This document shows, in pieces, positions 1-11,460 of a stretch of 64,000 nucleotides of DNA. Positions within the stretch are counted from its first letter, which is position 1. The number at the start of each line of letters is the position of its first letter. A program made the position numbers and the translations under genes. The stretch spans positions 81,032,220 to 81,096,219 of the forward strand of contig NC_073696.1 in NCBI RefSeq assembly GCF_029784165.1. The letters are read 5' to 3'. The DNA comes from Wyeomyia smithii (lineage: Eukaryota > Arthropoda > Insecta > Diptera > Culicidae). Below the pieces are notes generated by a model. The model searched no databases. It worked only from the letters and a program-made list of their open reading frames with translations, and was not told the DNA's origin.

Positions 1-2205
1 CGATTCAAATAAAATATTCAAATTGAAACTTTGTTGCTTAAATTTTCTGCAATGTGTTTTTCAAAACCAAGCCAGAATTTTACAGTGAGTTAGGAAGTAG
101 TCCCTACCATTTTTGCCCACAGGGTTATATTTGTGGTGGTCCTGATAAGGAACTACTATAACTAAAGAGTTGATAAATAATAATTTACGTAGTCCTACGT
201 CAACCATGCGATCGTGTCTTGGATTCCAGCCTATATTTTTTTTCATTGCGCCAGACCACTAGAGCAGTGCCTATATTTCTACCGTGCAACAAAACGAATG
301 TAACTCATGCATTCACCCTTCGATTACATTTTTTTTTCAAGTCATTTTAACTTTTGTTACCTGGTAACTTGGCAGTTGTATCGAGACTATAATCTTAAAT
401 TATGATCGAAACGGTACTGAGTGGACCGATGTTTCCACGATATCGATTATGTTTTTGTGAAGTTAACAAAAGAACATTGCAATCGCATGCAATAACTGTA
501 CGAATAATTAATTGTCTGCTTCACTTTGAGGAAGGTACATAGTATAGAATATCTGCAATACAAACGAACAACAAACAAGTGCTGTTACGCAACCCTTTAT
601 AAATCGGCATTTCCAACAGCAAACTCTCGAATCAACAACGTTAGGGGCATATCTGTGTTCAATATTCGTCACCCTTTCGATTGCATAGACTAAAATATGA
701 ATTCATCAACGTGGTACAGTCATACAAAGCAACGACGCTACACCTATCAGTTGACAGTGGAAAGTGTCATTAAAGGTTCTCGGACGATTTCATCAGATTT
801 CAATGGCTGAGGTTGAACCTGCAGACACTTTCTTGTGCATACGCAATCACTAAGTCTCATTAAGCCTTACCGATGTAAGTAAATGTTAACATCACGGCGC
901 GAAACTTTGAACCGTGTGAAAGTTTTTTTTCGCTCTCCACAATACAAGCGGAGTTTTCCTGGCGTTTCGCTTGCAAGACTGACTTCAATGGACGGCTGGT
1001 ACTATTTGAATAAAATATAATTTGTTTCACTTGACATGGAACCATCTCCCCATTGAGTGTTGTGTATGTATTATAATGATGTTGGAGTAACGCGATAGCT
1101 CAATCTTCGAAAGCTGACTTTTATTACTGGAATAGTTTATCATACAATATTTTATCATCACTATTTTTCAACAGCGATGATAAGTTTAATAGGTTTTGTA
1201 ATGAAGTAATGTCATGTTACAACCTAGACAAAGGCGCATTCAACTGTTTTTGATGAAACGCTGGTTTGATGCAACAGCAAAATAAAAATCTCACTCCGAA
1301 ACGATGTAAATCAATGCTAATGAAATACAACCTATTCACGAGGACGCGCGAATTGGCGGACGGGTTTTTTTATTAGTACCCTTTCCCGGAGACGCATCGC
1401 ATCACCTGCGTTAATATATACTAAAAAGGCGAAATCACCAAACAGCTTTGTCAACAGAAAACATCAAATTTCAAACCGGCTTACCAGTCACAGCCGAATT
1501 GGCTTTTTACAGGCAATTAATGCAGATTGCACACTAGCGCCATGTCTTTATGATGTTTTCCAAATGTGCGCACCAAATTATTCCTACATATTACGAAATT
1601 CGTTCCGCAAGTGAGTTTTGGCCAAATTGTGTCAACCAACAAAAATTTTGCTATAAATACAAACTTCCTGCAAGCTGCCATCTTTTTTTGTTATTGACGG
1701 GCCATTTTCGCGTTTCCTACTGGGTTACATTTAGCAATTATATTCAACTTCCTATCGATAAATTTCCAAATTGACCGCATATGTTGTACGTCCGCACCGT
1801 CCGCCTGGGCGATCGTGTTCCTTCTTTCGTTTTATTATTTTCCTCAATTTGAATAATAAAAACGAAAATTGCGCGTATCGCGTACTGCGGCACGCACTAA
1901 TGGACCCAAATTGTACATCGGGGGTAATTTGTGTGTGTAGGGCCGTCATCACGGGAGGTAAGAAATGGGGGCACCGAACCATCACTCCGGGTAGCGGGGT
2001 AATGAAAACCTAAATAGTCACGAACTCGATGAAGAGCATGAAATTGCAAGTATGAAATAACATGAAAATACCGAAATCAGTGATTAATAATAATAATTTC
2101 TTAGTAGTGATTGGTGAATCCCATAGTATCTCCTGAAAAATGATCGTGATCCGGACTAGACTAGCTGGCGTTTGAAATTGGTCATCTCTCCTAAGTAACA
2201 ACGCA
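1..2205. other. AT-rich sequence with no recognised gene
   Basis: All open frames here are under about 80 codons, occur on both strands over the same bases and show no protein motif I recognise. The only distinctive feature is an ACGTAGTCCTACGTC segment near 189-203. It is related in sequence to GACGTGGGACTACGTC-like segments near 18315 and 19152, so it may be a remnant of a dispersed repeat. No splice-framed coding region can be supported. Confidence 0.5.
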
Positions 2206-2217
2206 AAGCTTTGTACT

Positions 2218-2693
2218 TTTTTTTTCCTGTATGGGCTTCCTCACTGCGACCAGAATCGTAGATCTATTGTGAGATATGCCCGAGTGTCTGCTGTATCCCG
2301 TACTTCTGTTAATAGCAATACCTCTATTGAGAAGTGGCATGCTTATTATTATTGTTCATCAGTGCTTGTGTGTAATGTGATACTCTTCCTTACACGCTTA
2401 CTGTTCTACTATACCGATACTCGTTCCTCTTGCCAAATATCACCAATTATAATTCCCTGGAGAAGTTTCGTCGTGCATCCTTTTGGCCAGTTTTATTGAT
2501 AAGAGGGACTTATTTTTTGTTAAGAGGAAGTCACGCAAAGGTATTTGTAGATTTCAGCGTAAAGGAAGGGTAACTGGTGGGGAGCCTGAGAATAAACCAA
2601 TGCTTGAGTCCTTTTTGACATCGGATGGCCTGATTCTACTAAGATTCGAACCCATGACCATCCGCTTGACAAAGCTGCGGCTACGCAGCTTCC
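2218..2693 (-). mobile_element. Full-length tRNA-derived SINE (about 476 bp)
   Basis: Read on the minus strand, the element begins at about 2693 with a tRNA-like head. An A-box-like TAGCCGCAGC is followed by a perfect B box, GGTTCGAATC, complementary to 2644-2653. A tRNA-unrelated body of about 400 bp follows and ends in an A-rich tail (the T run at about 2217-2225). The element is bounded by a perfect 12-bp direct repeat, AAGCTTTGTACT, at 2206-2217 and 2694-2705. This is the expected signature of LINE-assisted retroposition. A second, 5'-truncated and more diverged copy lies at about 11880-12115 in the same orientation. SINEs are transcribed by RNA polymerase III and encode no protein. The short ORFs across it are chance frames. 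Confidence 0.85.
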
Positions 2694-2890
2694 AAGCTTT
2701 GTACTAAATAGTGGTTTTTAAAATCAATTTCATTTCTTTATTTGTCGGCGCTGGATCTCAAACGACATGAACTAGCTTTAGGTCATCGATATTATGATTG
2801 CGTGCGGAAGGAATTCAAGATTTTTTGCCTCAAATTCGCTACAAATTTGTCTCAATTTTCCAAAGTTTTATACAGACCGGTCTACACATT

Positions 2891-4922
2891 GCACAATGGT
2901 CCAGAAACCAAATTTAGGGGGAAATCTGGGTCTAGAGCTCTATAACAATGTTTTAGAGAAAAACTTTTTACTACAAATTTATTTTATATGATAAAGCGCT
3001 TATTGAAAAATTATCATAAATTAGGGTGACCAAAATTTTCGATGCAATCAAGTATCTAACTTTTTTATCTATGTAGATAGAAGAAAAACTTGTCCTACAA
3101 TGTTATAGCTCCAATAATTTTAAGTAACTTTGTGAAAAAAGTTTTTCTCTATCTTTGAAAACAACCGATTTATATTGAAAAAACACATTTTGCGCTCTAA
3201 CTTTTTTATTTCAAGTTCCACCTTAAAACTGTCTTTAACGAGGGAATGCCTTTTCCTATCCCTCGCTGTACATTTGACAGAGTATAACATCGAAGATACG
3301 AAAACGTCAAACCTGATACAAAAACGTCAATGTCGGTCGGATAATTTTCATTATTTTGCTGTTTCGGTTGGGGCTTAGCCTTTGCGCTTCTTAAGTAGAC
3401 ACATTGGATCTAGTTATTATCCAATAAAGTAATGTAATCTAAGTAAAAAACTCTTGCAAACACAAGCAAGAAAACGGAAAAGAGCAAAAACATCAGATTT
3501 GACGTTTCTATGTTGTACTCGATGTTATAACTCATAGCACATTCCCTCGGTCTTTAAACGACTTTTAGAGCTTTTTAAGAGAAACAATTTGCAATACTGA
3601 TAATGTTAATATCTCAATTCTGCTCAATGTTATTAATGTTTTTCATCAAAAAACATGCGTTTTTCATTTGTTTGTCATTCTTTTTGGGGCAAACATAAAA
3701 AATATCTCTTGATCCCATTTTGAAGGGCATACTTAACTCTATAAATGAAGGAATTTTTAAAAATATGTTATTTTTTAAATTTGAGTAAATTCAATTTAAA
3801 AACGTGACAAAAATTTCAATAATTTTATATATTACGCATATAAAAGCACGCAGATATATTTTTCTGGTATTTTTTCTAATAACTAGAAATAATTACCTTC
3901 AATTTGATTCAAAAAGATTGAAAATCGATCAACTGGTTCAAAAGTTATGACTTTTTTTTAAATTAAATACATCGAACACATTCGTTTTTTATGGTCACGT
4001 TTTTTATGCTATTTCGAAGTTGGTCACGCAAAGTGCTTCAAATGTGTTCAAAATCGCAGGGATGAATCTATGTTGAAAATAATCAACCCAGTATTTTTTC
4101 GTTGGGTCGTTAGGACTAGCTCCGAAATAGGGTGACCATAAAAAACGGTTATATTCGATGTATTTTATTTAAAAAAATCCATAACTTTTGAACTAGTTGA
4201 TCGATTTTCAATATTTTTGAATTAAATTGAAGGTAATTATCTCTAGTTATAAGAAAAAATACCAGAAAAATAAATCTCCGTGCTTTTATATGCGTAATAT
4301 ATAAAGTTATTGAAATTTTTGTCATGTTTTTAAATTGAATTTACTGAAGTTCAACAAATAACATATTTTTGAAAATTCCTTCATTTATAGAGTAAAGTAT
4401 GCCCATCAAAATGAGACCAAGAGATATTTTTTATGTTTGCCCCAAAAAGAATGACAAACAAATGAAAATTGCATGTTTTTTGATGAAAAACATTGATAAC
4501 TTTGAGTAGAATTGAAATATTTACAATATCAGCATTGCAAATTGTTCCTCTCAAAAAGCTCTAAAAGTCGTTTAAAGACAGTTTTTAAGGAGAAACTTGG
4601 AATAAAGACGTTAGAGCGCAAAACAAGTTTTTTAATATAAATCGGTTGTTTTCAAAGATAGAGAAAAACTTTTTTTCACAAAGTTACTTGAAATTATTGG
4701 AGCTATAACATCGTAGAACAAGTTTTTCTTCTATCTACAAAGATAAAAAAGTTAGATACTTGATTGCATCGAAAATTCTGGTCACCCTAATTTTTGATAA
4801 TTTTTCAATAAGCGCTTTATCATATGTAACAACTTTGTAGAAGAAAGTTTTTCTCTAAAACATTGCTATAGAGCTCTAGACCCAAATTTCCCCCTAAATT
4901 TGGTTTCTGGACCATTATGCAT
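2891..4922. mobile_element. 2-kb foldback (large inverted-repeat) element
   Basis: The stretch from about 2891 to 4020 reappears as its reverse complement from 4117 to 4922, around a loop of about 100 bp. Once the MITE at 3239-3549 and one copy of its 8-bp duplication are removed, the left arm is about 808 bp and the right about 804 bp, so the arms match in length almost exactly. Landmark matches are the outer tip AATGGTCCAGAAACC, the internal TAAGCGCTTTATC and the inner TTTTTTATGGTCAC. Arm identity looks high (roughly 90 per cent by eye) but many substitutions are visible, so it is not a recent duplication. No transposase is present. It could be a long MITE or foldback element, or two head-to-head copies of one repeat. 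I could not find a convincing target duplication at the outer ends. Confidence 0.8.
3239..3549. mobile_element. 311-bp MITE with 8-bp target duplication
   Basis: The insert starts with CGAGGGAATG and ends with its exact reverse complement CATTCCCTCG. It is flanked by a perfect 8-bp direct repeat, GTCTTTAA, at 3231-3238 and 3550-3557. The opposite arm of the surrounding foldback element (about 4570-4590) carries the uninterrupted sequence with a single copy of the same octamer. The window therefore contains its own empty site. Beyond the 10-bp tip the two ends share an internal TATAACATCGA and a CGTCAAA segment in inverted orientation. An 8-bp duplication fits hAT- or P-type transposases; the tip is not the usual hAT CAG, so the superfamily is open. 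Confidence 0.9.
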
Positions 4923-7900
4923 TGGTCACAAGTCGTAAAAATGGTCAGGTTTGGAAGAATTGGAAAAATTCGTGGATGTTGCCTTTAGTAAAATTGCATT
5001 ATCTTAACCTGTAGTATACTAAGTAAAATACCTTTTCCAGAAACGATAAATTCAAATTCTCATCATTACCTTAAATTCTATTCTTCTTTGAAACATGCTG
5101 ACTTTATGATTGGATTCACCATCAGTAGAGAGTTTTCTGAAGACAGGGAATCACGCAAAGGTGATTATCTTTCTACGCCTTAGCTTAGCAAATATTGATT
5201 TCCTCACCGCCACAGGAAGTGACAGACGATTGAGCAAGGGCAGTATTTACGACAATACTTAAATAGTGTACCAATTATCGTATTAACAACAGTATATGGA
5301 CTTCATATATAATAAAACCTTAACTGGTGCTATTGCGTATGTAGAATAGTATTATAATTGCTACACACACCCTAAGTTCTTCTACACAAAGACCGATTGA
5401 AAGAAATGGCGGAAAACCAGACACACAAACGAATAACTAAATTCTATCGAACCACCGACTTCGCCGGTATCGGATAACCGAAAAACACAAAGGAAGGGCC
5501 GGTCGTAATGTCAACCCAGGGAGCAAAGCAACTCCTCGGTGGTCGTCGCCTACCAGTCGCACCCTATTGAAGCGACTGGTTAAACTATTCTTCAAAAAAG
5601 GCAATGGTTGTTATTGTCGCTTCACACATACGTCATTGGTTTTATGTTTCTTTTTTTTTCGATTGTAGGGAACGCGTTGATGATAATAATCTGTCATTTT
5701 TTGGATGTGCATTACCGCAGAACAACGAGAAAAGTCCCGAACGCGACAATTTCCCAATAAATGACAACAAATGTCAGTACACTGAAATTGTTATTTAGGA
5801 GGATAGGAAATTTTTATCCTCAAACAGCAACAACGTAACCAAAATCTCAAATTCATAATCTCAGAAAATCCGCATAAAAACCATTGTGTGTATGTTTGCT
5901 GACAGGATGATTCTTCCTTTTTGCTTCACTTTTCTTTCGGTACCCGTGTGTAGTCGTCCTTCTTCCTTCTTCTAAATAATCAGCAGTTTCTTTTTTTTCA
6001 TGTTCGTTTACGACAGGAACTCCGACTGAAGCCGAATTTCCTCCCTGATTTTTTAGAGCTTCGAGCAGTGCCATGCGTCAGTTGTGTGGCAGTCGGAACG
6101 GAACAGGGGGAAACATGAGAAATATAAAATTTCATAAATCTGAAATTCACACGCTTAATTATTCTAAAATGTCCCTTCGATGCCTGTTCGGTAGAAGGAC
6201 ATAAGCTAGAAGAGAGTATCCGATAACCTAAGACGATTTTTTGTCGTTGCGATCATACTTCGGGCAAAGTTAAACTTTTTACTACGTCGTACTAATTTAT
6301 AGAGCCGCTTTGAAGATGTTGAGGAGGAACTCTTCAAATTTCATTATTTAATCACTGCCGCGTATTTTCGCCGTTGTTTTCGAGCGTGAATCAGTGACAT
6401 CCTCTCAATGGCTCACAAACGGGTCGTCACATAAGAAGCCTTCCTTGTAAAGAAGCTCTCAAAACATCCGGTCACCTACGTGCATTGTGACCATGCTAAT
6501 AACACTAATTGATGGTTGCAGATGCCGAAAAAGTTATTCATTTTAAAACTCCTCATTTCGTATTTAACTGCGCTTCTGATCTTTAGAAGGAGGAAATATT
6601 CTCTCAGTAATTGTTACTAATTTGACCTTGTCAGTTGCATACATGTTCGCAATTTGTTGATCGATCTACCGTCATTTCAGTCGAAAATATTCGTGACGAC
6701 CTGTTTAATGCCTTTTTTTTATTCTACAGGGTGACAACAAAAAACTGCCGTAAAGTTCTTCATAAAACCATGGAACAGAGCCACAACGAAGTAACACCCT
6801 GTGCTAGACCTAAAGGATACCGGTCGAAGGTCCAGCAGGAAAAACCGTTACATTTCGTTTAATTCCCTTATTTATCATTCCACTCCGTGCCGGTAATTAT
6901 ACTGAGAATGGGCGATGTCGAATGCATGCACCAACCGGAGGGGTTAAACTTCGATACCACGGGAAAACATTCCCGTGTCTGAGTCCGAGACTGCCTACAA
7001 AGAAGGGATGTGGTCATTAAGCAGAATATTTCTCGATTATGAATTTCTTTACGCTCGCTGTAAATCTCACTGTTACGAGAGGAAGAAAAAAAAAGCCTGC
7101 GAACCTTTACGTATGTATGTAATTATTTTCGGTGCAGTTTTTCGAGCATGAAACCTACAAGCCAGAACCGTGAATGCTTATTGATGGCTATGCAGTTGAC
7201 CTACAATTTTAATCCAATTTCACAAACGAGTGAAGTGCGGTGTACTGCGAACAATCATTACAGTGCTTCTAGTTGTTCTCTGATTTACGTGTGAACTTTA
7301 CAAAAGCATAATATTAGTATCAGTTTCGTAGCATTAAGATACTAGAGTACAGGCCATTTCGAGAACATCACATCGCACGCAAGGTTAATATGTTATTCAA
7401 GCAGCAATTGCTAGACAGAAAGTGCTGCCTCAATCGCCTAACGGGCATGACGTTTGAGTAGAAGAAACTCAAACGAACCAGGCAAAACACGGTCACGTGA
7501 CGCTGTAATGCTATCCAATATCCGGTTCGTCATTCAAGCATTTCGGTAGAATTGAATTGTGTTGAAATGAAATATCCCTAATGAAATGTTCAGCGAATCA
7601 TCTTGGCTCACGAAGTAATATGCTGTGAATATACTATACCCAGAAATCGTTCACTCAAATTCGTCAATTTGCTCATCAGCTTTGTTTTCGTAATACAGAC
7701 TTTGCAACCAACCTATCATCGATTGTAACAATTCGGTTGTCGGATATTTCAACGATATTTGTCCTTGAATTCGAATATTGCCAAATTTCTTGTTATAACT
7801 AGAAATCTTCCTAACAAACAAGAAGCACAGGAGAAAGAAAATGCGTTTGATGAAGGGAAGTTTATTGAGCGATAAGGTCAAATCTCAAGCTGGCAAAGCA

Positions 7901-8180
7901 AGCGGGCAAGGCCATCATTATTTTCAACAAGAGGGGAAAAAGGACGACTGTCGAAAACTAGTGCGTCAATCAATACTCTCCCGTCGCGAAGGCCCATTGT
8001 TCGGCCCGAATTCTGAAGGCGATTTAATCCCACAAGATTTCCTACCTTTACAAACAGTAAAATATTTTCGATATTGTTTTTGTTTTCTCGCTACAATCTA
8101 TTATCTTTTTCACTTGAAAATGTATTTGAAATATAATTATTATAAACTAGTTGAACGTTCCCAACGTTATGTGGGAACCG
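4923..8180. other. Unassigned sequence, no supported gene
   Basis: I see no protein family, splice-framed exon or complete transposon. A short stretch at about 5150-5225 (TCACGCAAAGGT, then TTTCCTCACCGCCACAGG) resembles pieces of the SINE at 2218-2693 and may be a decayed copy. The longest open frames, 126 codons at 7841-8221 on the plus strand and 73 codons at 5853-6074 on the minus strand, have no recognisable motifs. Confidence 0.4.
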
Positions 8181-8199
8181 GAAAACACCATTTCAGATT

Positions 8200-8680
8200 C
8201 CAAGATGACGTCCGGAGTTGATTCCCAGCTTCAGAACATCATTCCGGTTCCCATATTGGATATTGGGTAGTATTTGACCCTTTCAGGCTGTTTCCCAGCA
8301 ACCAAAATTCTTAATCTTAGATTCCAAACTGGAGTTTATTCCCGGTTCCAGAAATACCCTTGCTAGATTGTCATTTTAGACTGTTTCACAGAAACCGGAA
8401 GTCGCCATGTTGGATTTTGAACTGACATCTGGAGTTATTTTCCGGTTTCTAAACATCATCCTTATTCCGGGCATATTGGATAATATTTGGATAGCGCAGG
8501 CTGTTTTCTAGAAACCATCTTGGAATTTAAAATGGCGCCTGTATTGAAAAGTATTTGGCCATTTTGAGCTGTATTAAAAAAGTGGAAGTCATTCTGGGTT
8601 TCAAAATGGTGGCCTTTAGGTAGAATCCCGGTTGTTAAAATACACTTATTGAATGGTATTTAGACATTCTCTGACAAATA
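8200..8680 (+). repeat. Degenerate tandem repeat with CCGGAAGTCGCCAT motif
   Basis: Phrases such as GGAGTT-ATTCCCGGTTCCAGAA, CATATTGGATA-TATTTGG and GGCTGTTTCCCAGAAACC recur several times with spacings of roughly 100-185 bp, each copy diverged and with indels. One more unit of the same repeat is recognisable at about 23590-23660 (CAGAAACCGGAAGTCGCCAT then TTTCAAAATGG), directly before the other tandem array. It is non-coding. Confidence 0.65.
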
Positions 8681-8749
8681 GACATCAGAAACAAAGGGAA
8701 CTATATCAATAAGATGAACTACGTTGGGGAATTTCATATTTATATTAAG

Positions 8750-8940
8750 TACGATGCTGGCCTAACAATCCAGATGTCGTAGGTTCGAGTCGGAGCTCGG
8801 GAGGGCTTGTTAGTGTCAGTAGGATCGTAGCGCTAAACCCGCAATTGTCCTGTACACTAAAACAGTCGGCTGCGAAGTCTGTGTACAAATAAACAGAAGG
8901 TCAAGTTCCGAATCGGAATGTAGCACCAAGGCTTTGCTTT
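8750..8940 (+). mobile_element. tRNA-derived SINE, second family, copy 1
   Basis: The head reads like a tRNA: GATGCTGGCCTAACAATCCAG followed by a B-box-like GTAGGTTCGAGTC at 8780-8792. The body includes TTAGTGTCAGTAGGATCGTAG, TTGTCCTGTACACTAAA, GCGAAGTCTGTGT and TTCCGAATCGGAATGTAGC. The same order of blocks occurs on the minus strand at about 27480-27705, and a more decayed copy lies at 43527-43720. It sits immediately upstream of an RTE remnant. I did not resolve a target duplication, so the ends are approximate. Confidence 0.75.
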
Positions 8941-8944
8941 TATT

Positions 8945-9617
8945 AAGGAAGAAGAAGGGTAAACGATTGAAAATTAGGTATTTGGAACGTTCGAACATTC
9001 TGTGAACCAGAAGGAAGCCCGTAGATGACCGTATATGCGTGTTGAGACTTGAGGATAAATTCTTCAGAACGGCACCATCATTACAATATCTCATATTGTG
9101 AATGACATCGATGTACCCATAACTGAGTTCTTATACCTTGGTATGGAGTTGCAGCTGCTAATAGGACTTTCTACGGCCTACGTAGTCAGCAAAATCGGGC
9201 AAAACTGACACTATATAAAACGCAGAGCCTGCCGATTCTCCTTTACGGCCATGAATCATGGACGCATGGAGCATCAAGGAAGAAAATCGAGGATATTGCG
9301 TTCGAGTAAGAAAACTGAGTTTGCCGCAGACGCATGAATTACGAGCGTACAGATATACCGAAATAGTTAAGATGCAACTATGCTAACAAAGTCAAAGTGC
9401 TAAAACGCGACAGGTTCCAGTGGGTTGGCTATGTAGCCATATTGCCAGACGTAGGAATCACCAAAACTATTCTCAGCAGAAAACCAGGAGGAGGCCGTAG
9501 CCCCGGGGTGGTTGTGCACTGTCCAGGAAGAATGGAGTACTACTGTCCAAGCCCAACAAACTTTGACATCTACCATTCATTTCACATTTGACCACTACTG
9601 TTACCAGAAAAGTAAGT
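8945..9617 (+). pseudogene. Internally deleted RTE-type retrotransposon remnant
   Basis: The left end encodes an RTE-like endonuclease start (RLKI-GTWNVRTF) at about 8957-8995. The sequence then jumps to the C-terminal part of the reverse transcriptase: an EFLYLG segment near 9127, then ANRTFYGLRSQQ, LTLYKTQSLPILLYGHESW (9150-9262) and a tail resembling GRFQWVGYVA with a basic glycine-rich stretch (9397-9515). Everything between is missing, about 2 kb relative to the copy at 24493-27420. The 3' end is an AAGTAAGTAA tail at about 9607-9616, matching the tail type of the longer copy. Several frameshifts are present. It is dead; whether the deletion arose before or after insertion is not visible. 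Confidence 0.75.
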
Positions 9618-9755
9618 AATATCCAGGGTGTTCAAAAATTGAAATCACTGTGTTAAATGTCACAAAAAAATGAAAATACAAGATATTCTATTCTGAGTTA
9701 TCAATAGGTCCACAGTGCTCACTCTATGTTCGCTCTGCTTGGTCATCGTGTACGA

Positions 9756-10074
9756 CAGCGGTTCTCAACCTGGGGTACGCGTACCCCTAGGGGTACGCAA
9801 AAGCCTTCAGGGGGTACGCGAAAGAAAAACCAGTAATGGCGGATGAAGCGATCTTTCTTCATAATACTTCATTTGTTGTTCAAACCTGCTTTTAAAACAT
9901 GACTGTACCAATCAAACAAACCATAGTTCATTTTAAAACTTAAACTAGACTACCACACAATGATCTACCACTACGCTCTCCCACTCTGCGAGTACATTCC
10001 AAGCCAGGGGGTACAATTGGTTTGGAATATATCGCCATGGGGTACGCGGACAAAAAAAAGGTTGAGAACCGCTG
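9756..10074. mobile_element. 319-bp hAT-family MITE
   Basis: The element begins CAGCGGTTCTCAACCTGGGG and ends with the inverted tip GGTTGAGAACCGCTG. A perfect 8-bp direct repeat, GTGTACGA, flanks it at 9748-9755 and 10075-10082. CAG-GGTTCTCAACC tips with 8-bp duplications are the established signature of a widespread group of hAT transposons. Internally there are repeated GGGGTACGC blocks in both orientations near each end. No transposase is encoded, so mobilisation would need an autonomous hAT elsewhere. The 62-codon ORF inside is a chance frame. Confidence 0.95.
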
Positions 10075-10200
10075 GTGTACGACAATACTTAAAAATTCAG
10101 GTAATTAGGGCCCGCAGAGGCCACAAAGTCTTATCAAGAAAATGTTAACGGATCTAGGCAACCACCGCCTTGATGGAGTGCAACATCATGCAATCTCTTA

Positions 10201-10612
10201 TCAATGGGTAGTGACCAAATGAAAAATAAAATGTTCTCTCATTACTAGTTTAAATTCAAGCAGAGTAGACACCTTTCCCTTAAGTTCCAGAAGATTCCCA
10301 GCCAAGCTATAACAGGTTATGGCCCCAGTAAACTTATTTAGCAACCGATAAGCCTTGCTGTCCGACGCGTATCCGACAAAGGTCATCTTGGTGAACTTGT
10401 CTTCAAATTCCTTCCTCTTCTGTTTGTTGGCCGAACCAGATCTCGTACGGCGTCGAACCAATCGCTGATTACGGCAATCGGTTCTCAATATACGTGTCTA
10501 CGATCTCTGCCCAATAACGAGGTAAGCCAGCGTCTATCAGCGGGCACAGTACCAGCTCAGTCAACTTCCTGTTCCGCCTTTCAGCTACGTCATTTTGCTA
10601 AGGTGCGTATCA
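10201..10612 (-). pseudogene. Ty1/copia integrase fragment
   Basis: Reading the minus strand from about 10612 down gives a copia integrase tail. QNDVAERRNRKLTELV carries the conserved region around the third catalytic acidic residue. It is followed by AGLPRYWAEIVDTYIENRLP, then TPYEIWFGQQ, then KFTKMTFVGYASDSKAYRLL, the typical insertion before the reverse transcriptase. At least one stop and frame changes interrupt it. The reverse transcriptase that should follow on the same strand is absent; instead an RT fragment of copia type starts about 30 bp away on the opposite strand. It is too decayed to function. Confidence 0.75.
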
Positions 10613-10639
10613 GCGGTGAATTCGTTTTTTTCTTAAATT

Positions 10640-11460
10640 CGGTACTGACTACGATCAGGTGTTCGCACCGATGGTTAAGCAAATCACGTTTCGTACCGTG
10701 CTGACGATAGCAAGCAGGCAAAAATTGCTCGTGGAACACATCGATATTAAGACCGCATATTTGCATGACATTCTGCAGGAAGATATTTTCATGAAGCAGT
10801 CTCCGGGGTATTCGAACGGCGATCCGAGTACCGTGTGTTCCTTGAAGTAAAACCTGTACGGACTTAAGCAAGCAGCGCGGGTATGAAGCCAGTGGTTTTG
10901 AAGCAGATGAAGTTCCGTGCCTTTACTTGCGGATTAAGGACGGTGTGTACACGAACGTACTGATCTACGTGAACAACATCGTTATTGCAAGCAGTACGAA
11001 GCAGGAGTATCGGCGATCGGTCGGTGCGTTGATCGAAAGTGTTAAGATCACGGAACTGGGCGACTTGAAGTTTTTCCTGGGATGCGTGCGCCAGGAGGCT
11101 GACCGGTTCATGTTGGATCAAAAGTCGTATGTGCTGAAGATCCTATCGCTATTCAACTTGGAAAACTGAAAGACTTCTCGTGTCCAGGCAGATGGACAAC
11201 AGTATCAAAGTCTGATCGGTGCTTTGTTGTACGTTCATGCTGTCAAAACGCGCTCCGATATAGCCATCTCGACTTCCATTCTCGGGCGGCATCAAACCAA
11301 CATCGGCGGACTCGATCGAAGCGAAGCGGGTGGTTCGTTACTCGAAGGGTACGGTATATTATGTGCTACACTTGGGTTACAATTGCACCTTTAACTGGAG
11401 TGCTTTGTCGACGCAAATTGAGCTGGTGAAGTCAACAACGAGAGATCCAACCATCCAACA
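10640..11460 (+). pseudogene. Ty1/copia reverse transcriptase-RNase H fragment
   Basis: On the plus strand the frames give DYDQVFAPMVKQITFRTVL, HIDIKTAYLHDILQEDIFM (motif A aspartate present), then a premature stop, LYGLKQAAR, and ITELGDLKFFLGC. The catalytic motif reads YVNN instead of YVDD at about 10967-10978, so both active-site aspartates are replaced by asparagine. Further on are YQSLIGALLYVHAVKTRSDI and a ruined RNase H start (FVDAN-AGE) near 11410. The pol fragment is about 0.8 kb with several frameshifts and stops. It is clearly distinct from the copia element at 59059-63961. Confidence 0.8.

Noticed and set aside
2644..2690. Possible functional tRNA gene (B box GGTTCGAATC)
   Set aside because: Acceptor and anticodon stems do not form a proper cloverleaf, and the sequence is the head of a SINE with a 12-bp target duplication.
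7841..8221. 126-codon plus-strand ORF
   Set aside because: No motif, and its end runs into the degenerate tandem repeat.
9625..9650. CCAGGGTGTTCAAAAATTG resembling a mariner terminal repeat
   Set aside because: No matching inverted end or TA-flanked partner was found nearby.
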